DNA from: Firmicutes bacterium UBA1393
Lineage (GTDB): Bacteria; Bacillota; DTU025
NCBI GenBank assembly: GCA_002305255.1
Contig: DBQN01000061.1
Coordinates: 1 to 9,184 of the forward strand
Reading direction: 5' to 3'
DNA: 9,184 bases
Part shown: positions 5,377 through 9,184 of the stretch, piece by piece
Position numbering within the stretch: position 1 is the stretch's first letter
Layout: the number at the start of each line of letters is the position of its first letter
Position numbers and translations under genes: made by a program
The notes under the pieces: generated by a model
Databases searched by the model: none
Told to the model about the DNA's origin: nothing
The model's input: only the letters and a program-made list of their open reading frames with translations

Positions 5377-7440
5377 TTATCCGAACAGGCCTCCCGACCT
5401 AGCGCTGCTCAGTCTGTCCATGATGAAGAGTGTGATCACGCCCACGACGATGAGCACGAAGCCGAGGGCGGCGGCATCTCCATGCGTTCCTCCTGTGTAG
5501 AAGGTGAAGATGCCCACTGTCATGGTCTCAGCGCCCGGAATCGACAACAGCAGCGTAGCGGCGCTTTCCTGGATCGACGTCATGAACGAGAACAGCGCTC
5601 CCGCCAGCACGCCCTTCCAGATAAGCGGCATTGTTATGTCCTTGAAGGTCTTCAGGCCGCCGGCGCCGACTGACTCAGCAGCCTCCTCCATCGACCGATG
5701 CACCACGAGCAGGGAGCTGTATGAGGTGCGCACGGTATACGGAAGTCGCCTCACCGCCAGCACTATCGGGATGATGATCCACAGGTTCGCCAGCGGAACC
5801 GTTCCGAGTATCGGAGAGTTGAACGCCCTGATGTAGGCGATGCCCAACGCCGTGCCGGGAAGGGCCAGCACCAGGGTGGTCAGGATGTCGAGCAGCCCGC
5901 GGCTGCGCATCTTCGTCCTGGCCATGATCCAAGAGATCGGCACGCCGATGATCACGCACATGGCCACTGCGATCAGGCAGAACTTGAAGGTGTTGATGAC
6001 GTAGCCAGGCGCATATAGCAGTACCTTCTCATAGTGGTCCAGCGTCCACGACGTGGGTAGCGGCGACATGGACCAGCTGCCTGCAAACGAGGCGATGGCC
6101 ACGCCCAGGTACGGTATGAAGGCGAAGGCCAGTAGCACCACGAGGAACACGAGGGTCAGCGCGTACCACTTGCCCCTGAGCGGCTTCCTCTCAACTGGAC
6201 GATACGAGAGGGTGCTGTAGTCCTTCATCGACACGTACTTCTTGGCTACCAGCAGGAACACGATGGACAGCATGACCATCACTGCGCCTACTGTGATTCC
6301 CATCTTAAACAGGTGTCTGTCAGTGAACTGCTGGATGTCCATGTAGGCCAGCGGAGCTATGAAGGTGTTCAAGCCCACTACCATCGGCGCGGCGAAGTCA
6401 GCGAACGCCCACACGAACACGAGCAGGGCTCCGGTGACGAAACCCGGCACCGTGAGGGGTATGGTCACATCAAACAGCCTCTTCAACCCTATGGAGCCCA
6501 TCGCCTCGGCCGCTTCTTCGAGCGAGGCATCGATCTTGCTCAGCGAGTCTAGCACGTTCAGCGTGATCAGTGGGAACAGGTGGCACGTCTCCACCAGCAG
6601 CAGGCCGTGCCAGCCGTAGATGAAGTTGAACGGCAGATGGTCGTAGAGCCAGTTAGCCATGAACGGCCAGGATTGCTCAAGTCGGGCAGCCAGCAGATAG
6701 AACAGCTCGTTGATGGTGCCTCCACGACCGAGTATGAATATGAAGCCGAGCACTCCCACAAGAGGGGGCATGACAATCGGCACCATGGTCAGGAAGTTGA
6801 AGGCTTTCCTGCCGGGGAAATCATATCTGACCAGCAAGTACGCGACGGTGAACCCTACAATGGACGTCGTGATCACGGTGGCAACGCCCAGCGACAACGA
6901 GTTGCCCAGAGCCCTCATGTAGAGCTTGTCTCTGAACACGTCAAGGAAGAAGTTCACGGAGAACGCCTGTCGCGGAAGCTGCACAACCTCTTTCACCAGA
7001 GCGCGGGCGTCCCTTGCCTCGGCCACGGCGACGGAGAGATCTTGCGACACCTCGGCCGCAGCCACGGCCTCATTCATGTCGGCTGCCTCTGACTCGATGT
7101 CGGCTCTGGCCTTCTCCCACCTGGCGATCAGCTCATCCTGGGAGAATGTCGCGCGCCCAAGTGCCTCTATCATCCGGTTCACTACCGGCACAGATCTCTC
7201 GAGCCCGCGGGCGACGTCAAGCGCTGTCTCTAGAGCCTGTTCTGTGTCACCCTTATTGACCTGCTCTTCCAGCAGATCCACGGTGAGCGCGACCTCGTTC
7301 AGAGCCGACATAGGTATTTCGGCCGTGGAGAACGAGTCTACAAACAACCTCACCAACGGAAAGATGACAAACAACAACAGAAACAGGTATATGGGCCACA
7401 CCCACGGACTCGAGGCCTTGAGCCATTGTCTGAAACGCAT
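5377..7440 (-). CDS. ABC transporter permease, fused two-domain (FbpB-like) with N-terminal helical insertion
   Basis: The 687-residue membrane protein contains two complete BPD_transp_1 permease halves in one chain, as in FbpB-type iron(III) importers. Each half shows an EAA loop for docking the ATPase: EEAAEAMGSIG (308-318, followed by TIPLTVPG) and EEAAESVGAGG (585-595, followed by TMPLIWKG). The first helix spans about 14-36, the second about 179-203, and the second half starts with a helix near 425-450. Between helices one and two lies an unusually long polar stretch (about 41-157), predicted alpha-helical and rich in Ala, Glu and Leu, where relatives usually have about 40 residues in total. 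By the usual topology it faces outward, towards the binding protein. ATG at 7440 has aggtga seven bases upstream, overlapping the ATPase stop. Substrate is unknown: ferric iron, polyamine-like or phosphonate-type ligands are all possible. Confidence 0.88.
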   Translation of the reverse strand: MRFRQWLKASSPWVWPIYLFLLLFVIFPLVRLFVDSFSTAEIPMSALNEVALTVDLLEEQVNKGDTEQALETALDVARGLERSVPVVNRMIEALGRATFSQDELIARWEKARADIESEAADMNEAVAAAEVSQDLSVAVAEARDARALVKEVVQLPRQAFSVNFFLDVFRDKLYMRALGNSLSLGVATVITTSIVGFTVAYLLVRYDFPGRKAFNFLTMVPIVMPPLVGVLGFIFILGRGGTINELFYLLAARLEQSWPFMANWLYDHLPFNFIYGWHGLLLVETCHLFPLITLNVLDSLSKIDASLEEAAEAMGSIGLKRLFDVTIPLTVPGFVTGALLVFVWAFADFAAPMVVGLNTFIAPLAYMDIQQFTDRHLFKMGITVGAVMVMLSIVFLLVAKKYVSMKDYSTLSYRPVERKPLRGKWYALTLVFLVVLLAFAFIPYLGVAIASFAGSWSMSPLPTSWTLDHYEKVLLYAPGYVINTFKFCLIAVAMCVIIGVPISWIMARTKMRSRGLLDILTTLVLALPGTALGIAYIRAFNSPILGTVPLANLWIIIPIVLAVRRLPYTVRTSYSSLLVVHRSMEEAAESVGAGGLKTFKDITMPLIWKGVLAGALFSFMTSIQESAATLLLSIPGAETMTVGIFTFYTGGTHGDAAALGFVLIVVGVITLFIMDRLSSARSGGLFG

Positions 7441-7447
7441 TACGAAA

Positions 7448-8539
7448 TCACCTGCCTATCGAATCCGGTATGACAAGCGCCGCCGACTTCGGGAACGCGA
7501 AGCATATGGTCGTCCCCCAGGCCAGCTCGTCGTGGCTCATGGGGTTCTTGACGTCAGCCTTGAGAACCGCGCCCGCCTCATGCTCCATCTCATAGCGAAG
7601 GGTGTTGCCCAGGTAGCTTGCGAAGGTGATCTTTCCGCTTATGCGGTTGAGCCCTGCCTGGACGGCCGCATCGCCTGTGCCGCATACCGTGACGTTCTCA
7701 GGCCTGAAAGCTACTGTGCACTTGTCGCCGGCCTTCACCGTCGCGTTGCTGTAGCCCATGATCAGGCCGAGCTCGGTGTCGACGGCGACGCCATCGCTGC
7801 CTGCTGACTTCACCACACCCGACACAAGGTTGTTGGTTCCGATGAAGTCGGCCACGAAGCGCGTCAACGGTCGCTCATACAGGTCGTGCGGAGTACCGAC
7901 CTGAACCAGCTTGCCGTCGCTCATGATTCCGATCCTGTCGGACAGGGTGAGCGCCTCTTCCTGATCGTGAGTGACGTACACGGTGGTTATGCCCAGGTCC
8001 TGCTGGAGCTTTCTGATCTCTGCACGCACGGATCCGCGGATCTTGGCGTCGAGGTTCGAAAGGGGTTCATCCAGCAGAAGCACGTCCGGGTTGAGGGCGA
8101 GGGCTCGTGCAAGCGCAACACGCTGCTGCTGCCCGCCCGACAGCTGGCCGGGATAACGCGACTCATATCCGGAAAGGCCTACCTTCTTGAGGGAAGCGTC
8201 GACGATCTTCGGCCAGTCGGCCTTGGGCACATTCTTGAACTGCAGTCCATAAACGACGTTCCTGAAGACCGTCATGTGCGGCCACAGCGCATAGTTCTGG
8301 AACACCATGCCGATGTTGCGCTTCGATGTAGGAATATACTGGACTTCCCTATCACCAAACATGATCTTGCCTTCGTCAGGAACGTAAAACCCTGCGATGA
8401 GGCGCAACGTGGTAGTCTTGCCGCAGCCCGAAGGGCCGAGCAGTGTGAAGAGCTCTCCGTCTTTAATGTTGAGATCGACGTGGCTCAATGCTTCGACGCT
8501 CTTGAACCGCTTAGTCACGCCAGTGAGTGTAATGTCCAT
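7448..8539 (-). CDS. ABC transporter ATP-binding protein (FbpC/PotA-like)
   Basis: The 363-residue cytoplasmic ATPase powers the importer. Visible motifs are Walker A GPSGCGKTT (35-43), Q-loop glutamine in VFQ (Q81), signature LSGGQ (133-137), Walker B VLLLDEP (153-159), D-loop SNLD (161-164) and the H-loop histidine in YVTHD (H191). The C-terminal part (about 240-363) is a TOBE-type regulatory domain containing FRPENV, typical of the FbpC/PotA/UgpC/MalK group. ATG at 8539 is preferred: gaggtga ends five bases upstream, and the in-frame GTG at 8548 lies inside that ribosome site. The gene follows the binding-protein gene after a stem-loop, and the permease starts seven bases after its stop, so the latter pair should be co-translated. 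Confidence 0.93.
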   Translation of the reverse strand: MDITLTGVTKRFKSVEALSHVDLNIKDGELFTLLGPSGCGKTTTLRLIAGFYVPDEGKIMFGDREVQYIPTSKRNIGMVFQNYALWPHMTVFRNVVYGLQFKNVPKADWPKIVDASLKKVGLSGYESRYPGQLSGGQQQRVALARALALNPDVLLLDEPLSNLDAKIRGSVRAEIRKLQQDLGITTVYVTHDQEEALTLSDRIGIMSDGKLVQVGTPHDLYERPLTRFVADFIGTNNLVSGVVKSAGSDGVAVDTELGLIMGYSNATVKAGDKCTVAFRPENVTVCGTGDAAVQAGLNRISGKITFASYLGNTLRYEMEHEAGAVLKADVKNPMSHDELAWGTTICFAFPKSAALVIPDSIGR

Positions 8540-8554
8540 GCACTTCACCTCGAG

Positions 8555-8612
8555 CGGTTCTCAAACGAAGCCCACGGGCGAGACCAGCTCGCCCGCAGGC
8601 TCTCGAGAACCG
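8555..8612 (-). terminator. Composite stem-loop between binding-protein and ATPase genes
   Basis: Outer arms cggttctc (8555-8562) and gagaaccg (8605-8612) enclose agcc (8569-8572)/ggct (8598-8601), a symmetric ca/ca internal loop, and inner arms cgggcgag (8575-8582)/ctcgcccg (8588-8595) with a five-base loop. The structure is strong and lies downstream of the binding-protein stop and just ahead of the ATPase ribosome site. There is no T-tract, so it is more likely a partial terminator or an mRNA-protecting/processing stem. Such stems keep binding-protein transcript levels above those of the membrane components in many ABC operons. Confidence 0.55.
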
Positions 8613-8686
8613 TTATGGTCGAACGCCATTGTTCTGGGTCATTCGATTGCTCGATTACCCGATGATACTGTACTTCCTGCTACTTC
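8613..8686. other. Intergenic spacer after the binding-protein gene
   Basis: The short gap has no gene. Next to the stop of the binding-protein gene, the motif tacttc recurs exactly every 10 bases (8671, 8681, 8691), the last copy lying within the coding end. This looks like a small tandem duplication; no function is evident. Confidence 0.4.
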
Positions 8687-9184
8687 CTAGTACTTCGCTT
8701 TCAGCTCGTTGATCTTCGCGAAGATGTTGTCGCGGAAGTACTTGTTGACTTCGCTCTCGCGGCTGGCCGACAGGGCGTTGTCGTAAGTGTTCTCGACGGT
8801 GCCCTCGAAGTAGGTCCTGCGTCCGCCGTAGAACTCAACGGCCTTCTCAGCAGTGGATCCGGGAGGTCCGGACACTTCGTACTCAGGCATAATCGGGAAC
8901 AGACCGCGATCGATGAAGAGCCTCTGCCCTTCCTCGGTGAGCAGGTACTCGATGAACGCCTTGGCGGCATTCGGGTTCTTGCAGTTCTTGATTATGGCGA
9001 TGGGCTCAGGGGTCACATATGAGCCGGGAGGAGCGATGAACTTGATGTCAGAGCCCTTGAGATAGTTCTCAAACGCCATGTAGCTGGGCACTGCAAATCC
9101 CAGAGCGTACTCGCCCTTGGCCACGACGCCGGGAACGTCACCTGACTTTGCTACGAACTGACCGGTGTAGGCGCCGAGCTTGGC
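8687..9184 (-). CDS. ABC transporter extracellular solute-binding protein (C-terminal part, runs off the window)
   Basis: The frame is open to the right edge, so only the last 165 residues are visible; the start, signal peptide and lipobox lie outside. The segment reads like the C-terminal lobe of a Fe3+/AfuA-type (SBP_bac_6-like) periplasmic or lipid-anchored binding protein. It has GDVPGVVAKGEYALGFAVPSY early, then FIAPPGSYVTPEPIAIIKN, then the NPNAAKAFIEYLLTEEGQRLF helix that is characteristic of this superfamily, and a downstream LFPIMPEYE turn. It is the first visible gene of the binding protein-ATPase-permease operon and would deliver substrate to the fused permease. Ligand residues sit partly outside the window, so specificity cannot be judged. 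Confidence 0.88.
   Translation of the reverse strand, partial: AKLGAYTGQFVAKSGDVPGVVAKGEYALGFAVPSYMAFENYLKGSDIKFIAPPGSYVTPEPIAIIKNCKNPNAAKAFIEYLLTEEGQRLFIDRGLFPIMPEYEVSGPPGSTAEKAVEFYGGRRTYFEGTVENTYDNALSASRESEVNKYFRDNIFAKINELKAKY

Noticed and set aside
6926..7807. A 293-codon plus-strand open frame antisense to the permease and ATPase
   Set aside because: It lies opposite two clearly recognised transporter genes, spans the junction between them, and reads as serine/arginine-rich shadow sequence.
7886..8665. A 259-codon plus-strand open frame antisense to the ATPase
   Set aside because: The opposite strand encodes all ABC ATPase motifs; this frame is a codon-bias shadow.

Overview
The window is bacterial, moderately GC-rich DNA with tightly packed genes on both strands. 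Several start codons are GTG or sit behind strong GGAGG-type ribosome binding sites. A YwlG/UPF0340 (TIGR01440) protein, a GyrI-like stand-alone protein, a HutD/Ves protein and a fused iron-type ABC permease together fit a Bacillota (Firmicutes) genome, probably an environmental or thermophilic clostridia-like lineage. That placement is an inference from family distribution; no rRNA or other lineage marker is present.

Layout: positions 1-578 hold no convincing gene. They carry two copies of a ~179 bp direct repeat (offset 273 bp, about 12 mismatches, no indels) with a hairpin between them. Next comes a GyrI-like small-molecule-binding protein on the minus strand (579-1205). It is divergent from a secreted 705-residue serine beta-lactamase/DD-peptidase-like protein on the plus strand (1588-3705). 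The secreted gene has a recognisable promoter (TTGCAG-16 bp-TATAAT) and a compact 5' leader that can fold into a three-way junction, possibly with a pseudoknot over the ribosome binding site.

The middle holds a small DUF6504-like protein (minus, 3739-4023), a HutD/Ves bicupin protein (plus, 4112-4726) and a YwlG/TIGR01440 protein (minus, 4713-5264). The last two genes overlap tail to tail by 14 bp. A 13-bp perfect inverted repeat lies between the convergent secreted hydrolase and DUF6504-like genes.

The right half is an ABC importer operon read on the minus strand: solute-binding protein (partial, running off the right edge), ATPase (7448-8539), then a single-chain two-domain permease (5377-7440). 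A composite stem-loop separates the binding-protein gene from the ATPase gene, while ATPase and permease are only 7 bp apart and translationally close. The set resembles Fe3+/FbpABC-type or related PotABC-like importers; the substrate cannot be fixed from sequence. The permease carries an extra ~115-residue helical segment on the predicted extracytoplasmic side between its first and second membrane helices.

Most of the window is ordinary. The items most worth a second look are the folded leader RNA before the secreted hydrolase, the permease insertion and the unidentified long direct repeats at the left end.
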